64,000 bases of DNA from Aedes albopictus (lineage: Eukaryota; Arthropoda; Insecta; Diptera; Culicidae). The notes below the pieces were generated by a model that was not told the DNA's origin, did no database searches, and saw nothing but the letters and a program-made list of their open reading frames with translations. The stretch spans positions 40,355,155 to 40,419,154 of the forward strand of contig NC_085137.1 in the NCBI RefSeq assembly GCF_035046485.1, written 5' to 3'. This document shows, one piece after another, positions 11,863 through 22,742 of this stretch (within the stretch, counting starts at the first letter, position 1; every line of letters begins with the position of its first letter). The position numbers and the translations under genes were made by a program.

Positions 11863-12835
11863 CCTCAACACAGACTTCCAAAACATCATAATATCATTGG
11901 ATATTAGTACATAATGGGTTAGAACAAACCGGCTAAGTGCTGTTTTGAAATACGAAAACTTAAGAGTTTTGAAAACAGGTTGATGCTAGGACGTTGTGGG
12001 AAGAAACTCAAATAACTAAAAATCCACGAAGTCAAAAAAAATCTGCCCTTCGTTATGATGTGGTTTCGATTTTCTGTAGGTATGTAACTGCTGATTTTTT
12101 CGCCAGCCCACAGAGAGCAATTCCTCCCGACCGAAACCCAGTGTGGCGGGTCACTCGAATGGAACCGGTATTTTGTTCGATTGGACTACCGAAGAATTCT
12201 GCAGAAGAACCTCGTCGCTTATGTTGCTGCCACTCTCGCAGCAGCGCACACCATACTCTGTATTGCCGGTCCCCCGATCAATCACATGCTGTGCAAAAAT
12301 TTTAATCATGTTTCATGCAGGAAATCGTCCGTTCGTCGAATTTCGAACGCGCGTCAATGAACCGCACATTCTCCATCTGATTGCGAACGGAATCGCACGC
12401 AATCCTGCCCGATATAGAACACACTGCCAAAGAGGCTGACCTGACAGTCGTCCGGTGGTGGTGAGAACGCATTTTTCATTTTTCACAGCAAGGCTCAATA
12501 GTTGTAATTGCATGGGTAATAAATTTTCGCTCTTCGATTAGATAATTGGACAGGTTTTTTTTCAGTTAAATCGAGCTTTGCCATTCTTAACTGGTACACA
12601 GGCGAAAAACGTACCCAGCACCGCCGTGGCCAGTCAGTGTCCAATTAGGCCAAATGTGGATGAACGTCGTCGGCGTCGGTCCAGTACCAGTGCACGGTAG
12701 TGTCCGGCACGGGTGCTCACTTCTCGGGGGAGATTGCCCAATCGTTTTCTAAGGGTCAGTGCTACTGCGTGCTGTGCCTCTACTTCTTGTGGGATCCCAC
12801 GCGAACTGTTCAAAACGTTTCAAATACTGCAAAAC
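11863..12835. other. Stretch without recognisable gene
   Basis: Moderately GC-richer than its surroundings between 12100 and 12800. Two overlapping plus-strand frames (about 11994-12439) exist but resemble no family I know and lack a supporting splice or codon pattern. It could be single-copy regulatory DNA; nothing decisive is visible. Confidence 0.4.
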
Positions 12836-13069
12836 AAAAGAAAATCGGGTTAAGTACGGTTCCTTTGAATTCCACTAAGAATTTGCATCCTTTGACAGAT
12901 ACGTATTTCGACCTCAACTGTAAGGTCGTCTTCAGTGTCTTGTACTTGACTCGAGTCAAGTACAAGACACTGAAGACGACCTTACAGTTGAGGTCGAAAT
13001 ACGTATCTGTCAAAGGATGCAAATTCTTAGTGGAATTCAAAGGAACCGTACTTAACCCGATTTTCTTTT
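12836..13069. repeat. Perfect 234-bp spacer-less palindrome
   Basis: The sequence 12836-12952 is the exact reverse complement of 12953-13069, centred on CTCGAG (12950-12955) with no unpaired spacer. The two strands therefore give the same open-frame peptide, which is an artefact. Just outside the palindrome the similarity decays into imperfect pairing (about 10-20 bp), with no obvious target-site duplication. It could be a fold-back MITE whose arms were homogenised, or a head-to-head duplication. Confidence 0.95.
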
Positions 13070-13771
13070 ATTTACAGATATTCCCCTAACAAGCCCAGGT
13101 TAATCATCATCACTGCAAAACATTTAGATCGTAAGTTCTAATGCAATGAATGAAACGTGTTGTGTGTTTTGTTTGCTAGTTGGAATTTCGTGACGGTTCA
13201 GGTCATAGATAGGTGACAAGCCTAAATCGTCACATTATCCGCTCTTCATTATCCAATTAGTTAGCTCAGCTGCTGATGGTATGGTGGTATTTTCGTCATC
13301 AAAATCACTATTACAGACCAATGGACAGATGAAAGAACGAATGTGTGCTGATACACAAGCATACCGGCCGGCTACACTCTGATAACGGGTCATTTTGGTT
13401 TTGCCAATGTTTAATTTACAGCCAAAGTGGAAGAGAGCGTTGAATGTGGATCATACAGCGTGACGGTCTCGAGTGGATGCGGTTAATATTTTACATTTGG
13501 TACCTATAGTAAAACGTCAAATTTACACGAGTAAAACAAACTCGTTACTTTCGTGCAGCGCAATATGAAAATCACCAAGAGAAAAAGGGTTAATGAAAAT
13601 GTAGTATCATCCTTTGTTGAAATGTTGTTGAAACATCTCCTAATAATTTGTCTATAGAACCCTTACGTTCGAACCTGCTTTTCAGAAAGCGACCAACTCA
13701 ATTGCTTCCACGCTTGTACAGTACTTACTACTTAGCGTAGTATTCTGGGCCTGTCCATAATCTACATAGAC
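13070..13771. other. Stretch without recognisable gene
   Basis: No gene is seen. Near 13746-13771 a phrase (GGGCCTGTCCATAATCTAC) resembles one end of the MITE at 26471-26621 and may be a solo remnant directly abutting the hAT-like element. Confidence 0.4.
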
Positions 13772-14526
13772 CAGAGGTTCCCAACCTTTTGAGGTGGCGA
13801 CCCCCTTTAAAAATTTTGAAAAATTCTGCGGCCCAATGTTTAGAAAAAATATAAATTGAATAAACGAATCCGAGTTATTTGGGTACAGTGGTGTAGCCAG
13901 AAATTTACTGTGGAGGATTTTTCGACGATCAATGATACTTTTTTATCTGACACACACATTTCGTAAGCAATGGTGCCATGTACATTCAATCTAAGTGTGC
14001 TTAGAAAAGCGGCGCAGCCGAAATTTATTTCTTTTTGCAAGCGTTTTAACTGAAAATTTGTATCGGTTCCAGCAAAATTCGTAATTCTCCTGGAAACTTA
14101 TTCTGAAATATTCACAATGAAAGTTTGACGAACTACCATAGAATTCATGATTTTTTTCTTTTGAAGAATCGTGAAATTTACCAATTATTCTAGCCAATAT
14201 TACCATAAATTTGTTCTGAAAACAAAACCGCTTATGAGTATAAAAATTACATTTTCTTATCAAGGCAGAAAAAAAAACTCCTTTTATAATTTCTGTAAAA
14301 TTAAATCTTAACTAAAAATACTTTGAAATGGCACCAATCAAAAGCTCATCAATAGATTTTACATTTTAGATTTTCAAAATGTTTTTATTTTATAGAAACA
14401 CTAACAAAAACTGTTTACATACGTGTACCAACTTTGAAACTCTGCATAATTAAATATGTAGATCTCTGTGATGGTTTCAACCCCCCCCCCCTAAGCGGGC
14501 CGCGGACCACCGGTTGCGTACCCGTG
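13772..14526. mobile_element. Non-autonomous hAT-like element
   Basis: The left end CAGAGGTTCCCAACC and the right end, read in reverse as CACGGGTACGCAACCGGTGG, form imperfect terminal inverted repeats. The following GGTGGCGACC and GGTCCGCGG segments also resemble each other. CAG-starting ends of this kind are known for hAT transposons. The interior (about 750 bp) is AT-rich without transposase motifs, and a poly-C run lies at about 14480-14492. The expected 8-bp target duplication is not convincing, so the copy is old. Confidence 0.65.
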
Positions 14527-14840
14527 GTCTAGAGTTCTTCAATAAATTACATCATTGAGTCAGGAACGAGTTCTATTAAGTTTTAAGCCAAAACTTCTCT
14601 TGAAAGATCTTCTTCAAAGATGTATCAATTGGTAGCAATTTAAATAAGTGCACTCAAATCCCAGAATTTCAAAAAAAAAAAATCCTTCTGGCCCATGAAA
14701 CCGTGTTTCTAAGGACTTGAAGTATGAATCCACTGATCGATTTCGTATCAACTGCATCCGAGGCCTAATCTGCATCAAAATATCCTATCTGGGTGGGAGA
14801 ATCTTTCTTACTAGTATATTCAAGCTGTGTAACTTTTGAT
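14527..14840. other. Short non-coding spacer
   Basis: About 310 bp between two transposable elements with no recognisable feature. Confidence 0.4.
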
Positions 14841-16233
14841 GAGACCGGCCCACTATTTACACCTTGTTTTCAAAAATGTTTAAGGTGCCGATTTTCTGAA
14901 AGTTTTCACTTAAAAAGTAAGGAAAATGCATTTGGTTACTAAAATTGATGAACCCCCGTTAGTTAGAGCCACAACAATTGTTGCAGACCCCTCGATTTTG
15001 GTCAAATGGTGGCTCATTTAAACTGTTATAACTCTAATACTTGTCCAAAAACCACTTCAAAACGATTTGTTGTTGAAAAGAGGAAAGATAGAGCTGCTTT
15101 TCACAGTTATAAAAAGTTGGGTCGGCCATATTGATTTTGGCTGCCATCTTGGATTTTATATCAAAACATTTTTTTCACCATGATGACAACCACCGATTTT
15201 TTAAATTTTTGCATCAATTGAAAGCTGAGACATTTATACATAACATATCAAAAAATTAGAGATGTCTTTTTTTCTATCAAAAGTTATCTGCAGTTTTGTA
15301 AATAAAGCCACGTTTTCTCCATACATTTCCATGCGCACCGGCAACGACATGCAACAGCATCCGAGTTTACGCGTGCATGTATACACAAAGGCAACTGCCG
15401 CGAAACATGGACAAATCGGAGGTTTCTTTCCGCTTTTGACTGTTTCTCAATGATGATTTTTTAGTGTTTTGAAAAGCTTAAACCTTCAGCTTTTCATTAG
15501 TGGGTTCAGATTTTAAATTCGTGTTCGTAAACACTGCGAAATAACGCTGCATTTATGAAAACGGTCGGCACCGAGCACAGTTCGCAAAATTGGCATGGTT
15601 TACAAAACGGCAGATAACTTTTAAAAGAAGAAAAAGACATCTCTAGTTTTTTTTATATGTTATGTATAAATGTCTCAGATTTCAATTGATGCAAAAATTT
15701 TGAAAATCGGTAGTTGCCATCATGGTGAAAAAAATGATTTGGTATAAAAATCCAAGATGGCGGCCAAAATCAATATGGCTGACCCAACTTTTTAATATTC
15801 TAAATAGTACCCAAGCAACACACATGTTGTATAAAAGTTACGGCAGCGCAAGTTTTGGTTGTATAGAAGTTAATTTTACGTCATTTAAACACAATGTTGA
15901 AATTACGTCAAATAAACTTCTATACAACCAAAACTTGCGCTGTCGTAGCTTTATTATAACATGTGTGTTGCTTGGGTAGCTCTATCTTTCCTCGTTTCAA
16001 CAACAATTCGTTTTGAGGTGGTTTTTGTAGAAATTTTCGAGTTATAACGGATTAAATGAGCCAACATTTGACCAAAATCGGGGGGTCTGCAAAAATGGTT
16101 GTGGCTCTAACTAACGGGGGGTTCATCAATCTGAGTAACCAAATGCATTTTCCTTATTTTTTTAGCGAGGACTTTCAGAAAATCGGCAATTCAAACGTTT
16201 TTGAAGACAAGGTGTAAATATTGGGCCGGTCTC
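14841..16233. mobile_element. Long inverted-repeat element with nested MITE
   Basis: The left arm 14841-15301 is the diverged reverse complement of the right arm 15599-16233 (with the MITE at 15810-15976 removed, about 461 and 466 bp). Matching landmarks are GAGACCGGCCCA at both outer ends, the ACCCCCGTTAG/CTAACGGGGG pair, the GTTGGGTC/GACCCAAC pair and the AGAGATGTC/GACATCTCT pair. The spacer 15302-15598 is unique. The arms diverge by many substitutions and small indels, so this is an old fold-back type element. No transposase is seen. Confidence 0.85.
15810..15976. mobile_element. 167-bp MITE with TA duplication, nested in an inverted-repeat arm
   Basis: The ends CCCAAGCAACACACATGTT and AACATGTGTGTTGCTTGGG are inverted repeats. 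Homologous arms of about 62 bp each include GCGCAAGTTTTGGTTG. TA dinucleotides flank it (15808-15809 and 15977-15978). The opposite arm of the host element (around 15090) lacks it, which gives the empty-site structure directly. TA duplication suggests mobilisation by a Tc1/mariner-like transposase (inference). Confidence 0.92.
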
Positions 16234-16339
16234 AGCGAGAATTTCCCAAATAAAAAGTTAAGAATTTCACTTTTTGAGAAAAACACGTAGTCGTAGACAC
16301 AATACTTTCCTTGCGAGGTTAAGATGGGATAGTACCCAA

Positions 16340-17404
16340 ATGAATGAATTCATTAATGAAATTCATCCTTTGATAGAATTTCAGGAATCACTAAAAGAAT
16401 TCTCCAACAAATCCCTTACAAATTTCGGTAGGAAGTATCCTTCAAAATGACCTGGATGACTTCCCAAATTGATTTGTCTTTATTTAAGAGACTTTCAGCC
16501 CTTGGTTGGTTCGTTTCTTTACCTTCCCAAAAAAATCTCTCTAGGTATTCTCCTACGAAATACTAAAATCGGTAATATACCTAGAGAATTCACCAAAACT
16601 CTTGGATGAATTTCGGAACAAATCTTAAGAAAAATTCTGAATATTACTAAAGAAATTTTCCAAAGAATCTTTAACAAAATTCCAATGGAATTTCTTGTAT
16701 AAATGTGTCAATGAATGGCTGAAAGTATTTATTCTGGATGAATCATTCAAGGAATTCCACAACGAATTACCCAAAGATGATTTCTCCACGAATTCCAGGA
16801 GAAATTCTTGTATAAGTACCTGCAGGAATTTGCTAATGGCACCCTTAGATGAATTTCTAAAGAAATCTCTGGAAGAATTCCATGATTTTCTGAAAGGGTT
16901 TACAAAACAATGCCTGGAGGAAATTCCCGAAAGAATTCTTTGAAGAAATTTCCCCATGAGAATAAAAAAACAAGATGAGTACATAAAATAACGTCTGCAA
17001 GAATCTATAATAAATTCCTGCAGTAGTTTTCCAAGAATTCCTGAAATAATTCATCAAAGAAACTCGTGAACTAATTTGGTAGAAAAAAAAGTCCTGCCCA
17101 AATGGTACGAAACCCTACCTTGGGAAATTTCCGAAAGGAATTCCGTTACGAAGCCTTTAAGCAACTTTAGAAAAATAATATTGACGAATTCCTTGAAAAG
17201 TAAAAAAAGGAATCCTAATAGCAATTCCTCAATACAAAGTTGGAGAATTTCCCTTAAGAATGCCTTAAATAATCGTCCTGGAGAAAATCTCAATATTTCT
17301 GGAGGAATTCCCGGAATAATGTTTAGTGTTTAGGATGAATGCATGGAGGAATTTCATAAAGAAGCCTTGATGATCATGAAGTTCCTGCAAGAACCGGTAG
17401 AGGT
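16340..17404 (+). repeat. Degenerate GAATTCC-type array
   Basis: Scattered AATTCCTGGAGGAA-like words, much more diverged than the 5.7-11.4 kb array and mixed with AT-rich sequence. Short open frames rich in E, F, S, N and R on both strands come from the repeat, not from genes. It is interrupted by the 55-bp insertion at 16469-16523. Confidence 0.65.
16469..16523 (-). mobile_element. 55-bp tail-only retroposon (SINE 3' hairpin)
   Basis: Flanked by TTCCCAAA at 16461-16468 and 16524-16531. On the minus strand it shows GAAAC...CAACC-AAG-GGCTG...GTCTC followed by an A/T-rich tail with AATAAAGA. The fifth pair of the outer stem is C-G here, where the copies at 8847 and 31553 have T-A. One stem mismatch and one inner-stem mismatch show ageing. 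Confidence 0.78.
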
Positions 17405-17412
17405 ATTCTAAA

Positions 17413-17695
17413 GGGCCCATATAGCCGAGGCGGTAAACGCACGGCTATTCAGCATGACCATGCTGAGAGTGACGGGTTCGATTCCCGATCGGTCCAGGAT
17501 CTTTTCGTAAAGGAAATTTCCTTGACTTCCTTGGGCATAGAGTATCTTCGTGCCTGCCACACGATTTGCGCATGCAAAATGGTCATTGGCAGAGGAAGCT
17601 CTCAGTTAATAACTGTGGAAGTGCTCATAGAACACTAAGCTGAGAAGCAGGCTTTGTCCCAATGAGGACGTTACGCCAACAAAAGAGAGAGAGAG
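17413..17695 (+). mobile_element. Full-length tRNA-derived SINE with 7-bp duplication
   Basis: The tRNA-like head carries an A box (TAGCCGAGGCG, 17422-17432) and a B box (GTTCGATTC, 17476-17484), the internal RNA polymerase III promoter. A tRNA-unrelated body follows (CTTGACTTCCTTGGGC..., CAAAATGGTCATTGGC..., GAGAAGCAGGCTTTGTCC) and then a GA-rich tail. The direct repeat ATTCTAA flanks it (17405-17411 and 17696-17702). A close copy lies at 58694 and older copies at 3471 (-) and 48570. It resembles mosquito SINEs of the Feilai type, but I cannot confirm the name. Confidence 0.92.
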
Positions 17696-17702
17696 ATTCT
17701 AA

Positions 17703-18840
17703 TGGAATCCACAGAGAAGAAATTTCTGAAATTTCTTAAAAATCTCAGAATGATATTCCGGAATCACTAAAATCATTCCTGGGGGTACCGTAGATATCTG
17801 AAGGAGGAATTGCTGGAAGAGCCACAGGGGGTGTTATTTAAGAAATTCTTTGAGGAACATCAAGAGGAGTTTCTGCAGAAATTTCATGACGAAATCCCTG
17901 GAAGAACAGCCGAAGAAATTTTTAGAAAAATTCCAGGAAGATTGCCCGGAAGGATCACAACAAGAAAGTCAGGAGAAAGCTCTAGAGGAATCCTTAGAAG
18001 AATTTCTGATGAACCACAGTAAAAATTTCTGGAGGAAACCTAGCAAGAATAGCTGGAAGAATGAGGAATCCCAGCTGGAATTTCTGGAGAAATGCCACAA
18101 TAAGCTTCTGGAAGAATCCCATGATAAATAACTGGAGGAAGCCCTGGATAAAATCTCTGAAACTTCTATAAGAATGTCCGGAATATTGCCATGCATTATC
18201 CCAGCAAAAAATCCTCAAAAATCCCACGAGAAATCTCTGGCGATATCCCTAGATGAACTCCTGAAGGTATTGCAGTAAGAATTTCAGGAAAAGTACTAGG
18301 AGGAATTGCTCGTTGAATCCCAGCTGAAATTTCTGGATAAAATCTGAAGATATTCCCGGAGAAGTCACTGGAGCAACTTCTGGAATAATTCATGGATTAT
18401 TGTCTTGAATGGTCCCACCAAAAGTTCTTGAAGAAATTTCTGGAGGAATTCCTAGAACTCCGGGAGATTTCATAGAAAGTATTTCTAGAGAAATCCTAAT
18501 AGGAATTGATGGAAGAATCTCTACAGGTATTATTAGAGAAACCTCACCAAGCATGCCGGGGGATCACAAGCGTAATTCTTTGAATAAATACCTGCAGGAA
18601 TATTTACACAGGATAACCACAGGAGACTTTTCTGAAAGAATCTCAGGATAATTTTCTGAAAGTATTGCAGCAAGAAAGTATGCCAGGAAAAATCTATAGA
18701 AATATTCCCGAAAGTACCACAGTTAGAATTTTTGGACAAGTCCAAATAGCAATTGTTTGAGGAATCCCAGCTGGAATTCATGGAGGAAGGCCAACAGGAG
18801 TTCCTGGAGAAATCCCAAGAGAAATTCCTGAAAGAACACT
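17703..18840 (+). repeat. Degenerate GAATTCC-type array (continued)
   Basis: The same family as 16340-17404, with words such as TTTCTGGAGGAA and CTGGAAGAATCCC. ORFs of 60-141 residues on both strands are repeat by-products. The orientation (G/A-rich on plus) matches the 5.7-11.4 kb array. Confidence 0.68.
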
Positions 18841-19136
18841 TGAATAAAACCTGCCATCCTGCTAAGAAGAAAACAGCATAGTATAGAGAATTGATTTTTA
18901 CAGAGCATTGAAATGTGAAATTCAAAAACCTTGCGTTGTAACAGCTATTTCGAAACAATTAAAAGTTTAATTTATTTTGTAATATCTTTCGATCATCTGA
19001 ACACAGTTTTAGCGTCAGATTGATGAAAATCGTGTTATTTTGCACAACTCTTTAAAAAAAATATGAAGAAACGTAATGTTTTTAAAGGCGAAAAATACAG
19101 TCGAATAAAAATTATTCTCAACGTAATTTTTAAATA
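18841..19136. other. Short AT-rich spacer
   Basis: No gene or element recognised before the TA-flanked element that starts at 19137. Confidence 0.4.
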
Positions 19137-20519
19137 GGGTAATTCGCTGATTGTTGAACACTACCCAAATGTTGAACAGTTTCTGAAAATTTTATTATAA
19201 ATCTTACTTAAGTAATTTTCGCCCAACGTAAACATATGATGTAGACGCATATACATGTGTGTCACGATATTGCTCCAATTAAGTTCCAAAATCTACATAT
19301 TTTACGTCAACAATATTGGTTAAAAATTTTGTACCGCTGATGACACGAAAACTGCACAATTCTTAAGAATTATTTTAAGAAATTGCTGTTACGAAATAAG
19401 CTTTGCGGGCAAATAGACCACAAATATCAAATACAAGAACTGGAAGGATGTCCTTAACAGTTTAACATTGTTTAAAATCACATTTTTATTGTAATTTAAT
19501 TATTTTTCTTATCACACTATCATTATGCATCCATGATCCAATTGTTGAACATTGGCATAACCTACGATGTTAGCATTTCTGCCAGATTTCTTTTCACTTC
19601 ACCTAACCGTGCATTTCATGGGGTGTCAAGGGCGTTCCACGGATGTTCCAGGGGTATTCCAGCGGGCTTCAGGAAGGTTCCAGTGGTTTTCAATGGGTTT
19701 CAAGGGCGTTCCAGAGGTTTTCAAGAGGGATTCAGAGTGTTAAAGGGGTCCCAGGAGTATTTCAAGGCGTTCCCGGAGGTTCAGGAGCAACCCACGGGTT
19801 TTCAAGAGATTTCATGGTCGTTCAATAATTGTTCTTGGGGATTGAATGGGTCCCATGGGTTTCCAGGAGTGTTTCAGGGGCTTTTAAAGGTGTACTTTTC
19901 TTCTGTCGTTTTCGCTTCTAATCAAATCCTTTTAGCCATTTTTACATCTAGTCGTGTTTAAAACGATTTCAGTCCACTAGAGCTCTCTTCAAATGAGCGA
20001 TCCCTTGTCATTTAAATTAATTGTCACTAGCTGGGACCAGCTGGGCACAAAACACGAAAAACCCGGAAAAAAAACTTCGCCAGAGGGAAAAAAATAACGG
20101 ATGTTGGGTCAAATTTTATCAAATGTCGGACCCCTGTTGGACCCACATCGGATAACTGTTGGATCTATTTTGGGTTTGGTGCCCCAAATAAAAACAGGTG
20201 AATGATAGGTTTATGTCGGGTTATACGTCATCAATTACGAACAAAGCTTCAACCGTTCAACAATTAGCGAGAACCGTCCAACATTAGGATGAGCTAGCTT
20301 AAGGAAGCGTTCAACATTTGGGTTACAGACTTCCCATACAAATGTTCCATTTTCTCTTAGAAAATGAAATTTAAGGGAATACAAATTCAATGGGCAGTAT
20401 AAGGAATAAGTAGATCTAGACGTTCAGTGGATATTTTTCAACTAAAGTAGATTTATGCACGGAAAACAAACGAAAACCAAAATGCCAGTACTAACCGTTC
20501 AACAATTGGCGAATTACCC
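19137..20519. mobile_element. 1.38-kb TA-flanked element carrying a 10-bp array
   Basis: The left end GGGTAATTCGCTGATTGTTG and the right end, in reverse GGGTAATTCGCCAATTGTTG, are terminal inverted repeats. TA flanks both sides (19135-19136 and 20520-20521). The phrase TTGAAC or its complement recurs inside. There is no transposase frame. The interior includes the 10-bp periodic TTTCAGGG array (19607-19885). The GGGT start resembles the MITE at 48184, so both may use the same transposase class (inference). Confidence 0.8.
19607..19885 (+). repeat. 10-11-bp periodic TTTCAGGG array inside a transposon
   Basis: Consecutive 10-base units around TTCCAGGG/TTTCAAGG, as at 1-318 and 50252-50640. Two plus-strand frames over it (61 and about 100 residues, rich in G, F and S) are repeat translations. 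Confidence 0.75.
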
Positions 20520-20929
20520 TATTTGATGTTGGCGTTTCTGTTTTTGTTATATGGAATGAGATGTATATATTGAGCAAGTACCTATTATTAAAAATAGAAA
20601 AAAAAAATCGATTGCAAACCGCCAGCCTTGTGTGAAAAGTAGAAAAATCCGCTCTACTATATAGGGTATTGGTTCCCTTATTGAGCATGTGGCTCCCATT
20701 CACATTCTTTGAAAAACGAAGGATTGAAGCACTGTTTGTATTGTTTCTTATTTTTGTATTTATTGTTAGAAGTGAGCACTCATGAAAACAAAAAAAAACG
20801 GAATCAATCGGTGCCGTAATCGCTTGTTTTTGAAAAGGATGAATATGAGAGCCTGAGATTACTGAATGCAGACATACCCGAAATGTTTTCCCTTCGCGTA
20901 GTTCAAACTCAGGGCATATACCTATACAC
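20520..20929. other. Non-coding spacer with a possible half-MITE
   Basis: At about 20660 the end-like phrase ATAGGGTATTGGTTCCC resembles the ends of the elements at 19137 and 48184, but no matching inverted end was found nearby. It is probably a solo or internally rearranged MITE. A 146-residue minus-strand open frame across this region resembles nothing known. Confidence 0.4.
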
Positions 20930-21105
20930 ATTTTTTTTTTATTTTCATTAACGAGATTTTCAGCCTGCTGCTAGTTCATCTCGCGACCCACGAATTTATT
21001 TCCCTTCTGAAGGGAGAATTCACATTTTGTAAGCTTGGCAGGAGTGCGATTCGATCCCAGGACCTCAGCGTAATAGTCGCGTGTCTTAACCATCACAGCA
21101 ATTCT
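20930..21105 (-). mobile_element. tRNA-derived SINE, hairpin-tail family
   Basis: Minus-strand copy of the family at 53271 and 62884. Reading in reverse, a tRNA-like head with B box (GATCGAATC, at 21048-21056), a body with ACAAAATGTGAATTC and CCTTCAGAAGGGAA, then the 3' hairpin (GAGAT...ATCTC) and an A/T-rich tail. No clear target-site duplication. It shows that the hairpin tail belongs to a full SINE. Confidence 0.82.
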
Positions 21106-21489
21106 GCTGATCATTTACCTTGTTTAAATTTTTTGCAAACTATTGCTGATCAATGCTCGTGTTAGTTATTGTTTACATATGGGCAACACAAAATAGATTT
21201 ACTAGAAATTAAAAAAAAACATCTCTTCTAATTAAAACATATTGCAAAAATCTGGAAACCCTGCCAATCCTTAGTGGAATTGACCAATCCAAATCAGAAG
21301 GAACGCATAGGTACCGTTCCGATCACTTGCTGTCAGTGATCGGGCCACTAGAGATACAATCGATCTCAAGCCCCTGTAACGTCCCTTCCGAAACAAACTG
21401 GTAGCAAACCACCCAACCAACCAGCCAGCCAGTCGCAAAACAGCCAATTCCGCGTGCACTCTCCTACAACAACACGACGTCGACTCGTT
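21106..21489. other. Stretch without recognisable gene
   Basis: Transition from AT-rich DNA to the GC-rich island. It includes a CCAACCAACCAGCCAGCCAG-like microsatellite around 21410-21432. No gene assigned. Confidence 0.4.
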
Positions 21490-22330
21490 ATGCTACCCGT
21501 CGACCCGGCACGGCGCAACGCCGGTCCGCTGTTGCTCGCGACGCCCACCGTGCTTGTATTGGTCACAAGCTAATCGGCCGGTTACAACCCGTGAGTGTCG
21601 TCCAGAACTCCGGCGTCGCCGTCGTCCGTCGATCGATGGGTGCGCGCGCTGCGCACCCAGTTCCCAGCTGTTGCGCGGTTCAGTTCGTTCGCTGACCGAG
21701 GAGAGCTCAACACGCGACGAGGAGGATTTGCTCCGCGCGCCAGCAAGAGAACGCGCGCGCGCACGACCACCGACCGACCTACGGCGGCTACGACGAACGA
21801 GGACGTGATAATTTCGCGTACGTGCTTTGGAAACCAGATCTTGGCCAATTGATTTCACCGTTTTGTGTTTTTTTTTGTTATTCTGCGGCCCGGTCGGTCC
21901 CGAGGGCCCTCCTCCAGTCCAGAGTACCTAGTGTGGTGGTCCAGGCGCGGCAGCAGCAGTAACCGCCAGACTCTGAATGCCAAGCCCGACTGTGAACCGC
22001 GTCCTCCGCCGCCGGTAGGATTCGAAAGTGTCGCCCCGGCGCTCGGCGTGAACTGCATCGATCCAGATATATCATCGTCCTAGTGTATACTTTTGTTCAT
22101 GGATGCAAAATTGGTTTGTCGTGCACCTTTGTGAAGTTGGAAGTTAAAGTTGAAGTAGCTGTTTGCCATCGCCGCCAAGCCTAGTAGAAGAGTTATCCGT
22201 TGTTTCTAGTGCTAGCCTTGTTTTCAGTTTATCACATTTCTGCACATCTGTAGTGGCCAGCCCGAAGAGCAACTCCACTAAGTCGAGATCTGCTGTATAC
22301 GGAGGCATTCCTGCTCGCGCGTAGTGATGG
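21490..22330 (+). promoter_or_regulatory. GC-rich island, candidate promoter/5' exon
   Basis: A sharply GC- and CpG-rich block in an AT-rich window, with CGCGCG-rich runs around 21640-21770. Overlapping frames on both strands are long only because of composition. TCAGTTC at 21680-21686 fits the arthropod initiator, but no DPE-like motif is seen at +28. In insects such blocks often mark the promoter and untranslated first exon of long, intron-rich genes. The exon-like sequence at 30.87 kb on the same strand could be downstream. Strand and function are inferences; a non-transcribed CpG-rich block is also possible. Confidence 0.35.
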
Positions 22331-22485
22331 TTCGAATCTTTGTGTTACACGGTGTTACAATCTGATAAAAAAAAACTTCTTTTGTGAGCTCTATTGCAGG
22401 TTGTAGATCTAGTCAAGAACTATTGATAAACATGTTTGAAAATTTCATTACATTACCAACACTTTTAGACAACATGTGGAAAGGG

Positions 22486-22742
22486 TAATATATAAATGAA
22501 TTTCTGTCTGTCTGTCTGTCTGTCTGTCCGATCCTTATCCATTTGGAAACTACAGAACCGATCGACGTGAAATTTTGTATGCAGGAGGGCATGGGGCCGA
22601 GGAAGGTTCTTAGCTTGGTGTGAGACCTCTCCGCTCTCTGGAACGGGGGACTCCCATACAGATGACTTTGCGGGGACGTCCCTAGGGAGCTGTATGTCAA
22701 AAAACAGTATGCAGGCAGTACGACGTTTGCCGGGATAGCTAG
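22486..22742 (+). mobile_element. Non-autonomous Helitron-like element, 5' end eroded
   Basis: It starts with TAATATATAAATGAATTTC and a CTGT microsatellite, and ends with the hairpin GGCA/TGCC (around 22714-22730) followed by GGGATAGCTAG, then T. A short hairpin about 10 bp before a CTAG end is the known Helitron 3' structure. The second copy at 23406 shares the AGTATGCAGGCAGTACGACG region. The expected TC start is not preserved. Confidence 0.72.

Noticed and set aside
12700..13089. 129-codon plus-strand frame and its 76-codon minus-strand mirror (12810-13040)
   Set aside because: The shared peptide arises because the DNA is a perfect palindrome; no independent coding evidence.
17413..17500. 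Possible tRNA gene
   Set aside because: Intact A and B boxes, but continuous with a SINE body, GA-rich tail and target duplication, so it is a SINE head. The same applies at 33065, 45298, 58694, 62884 and 63005.
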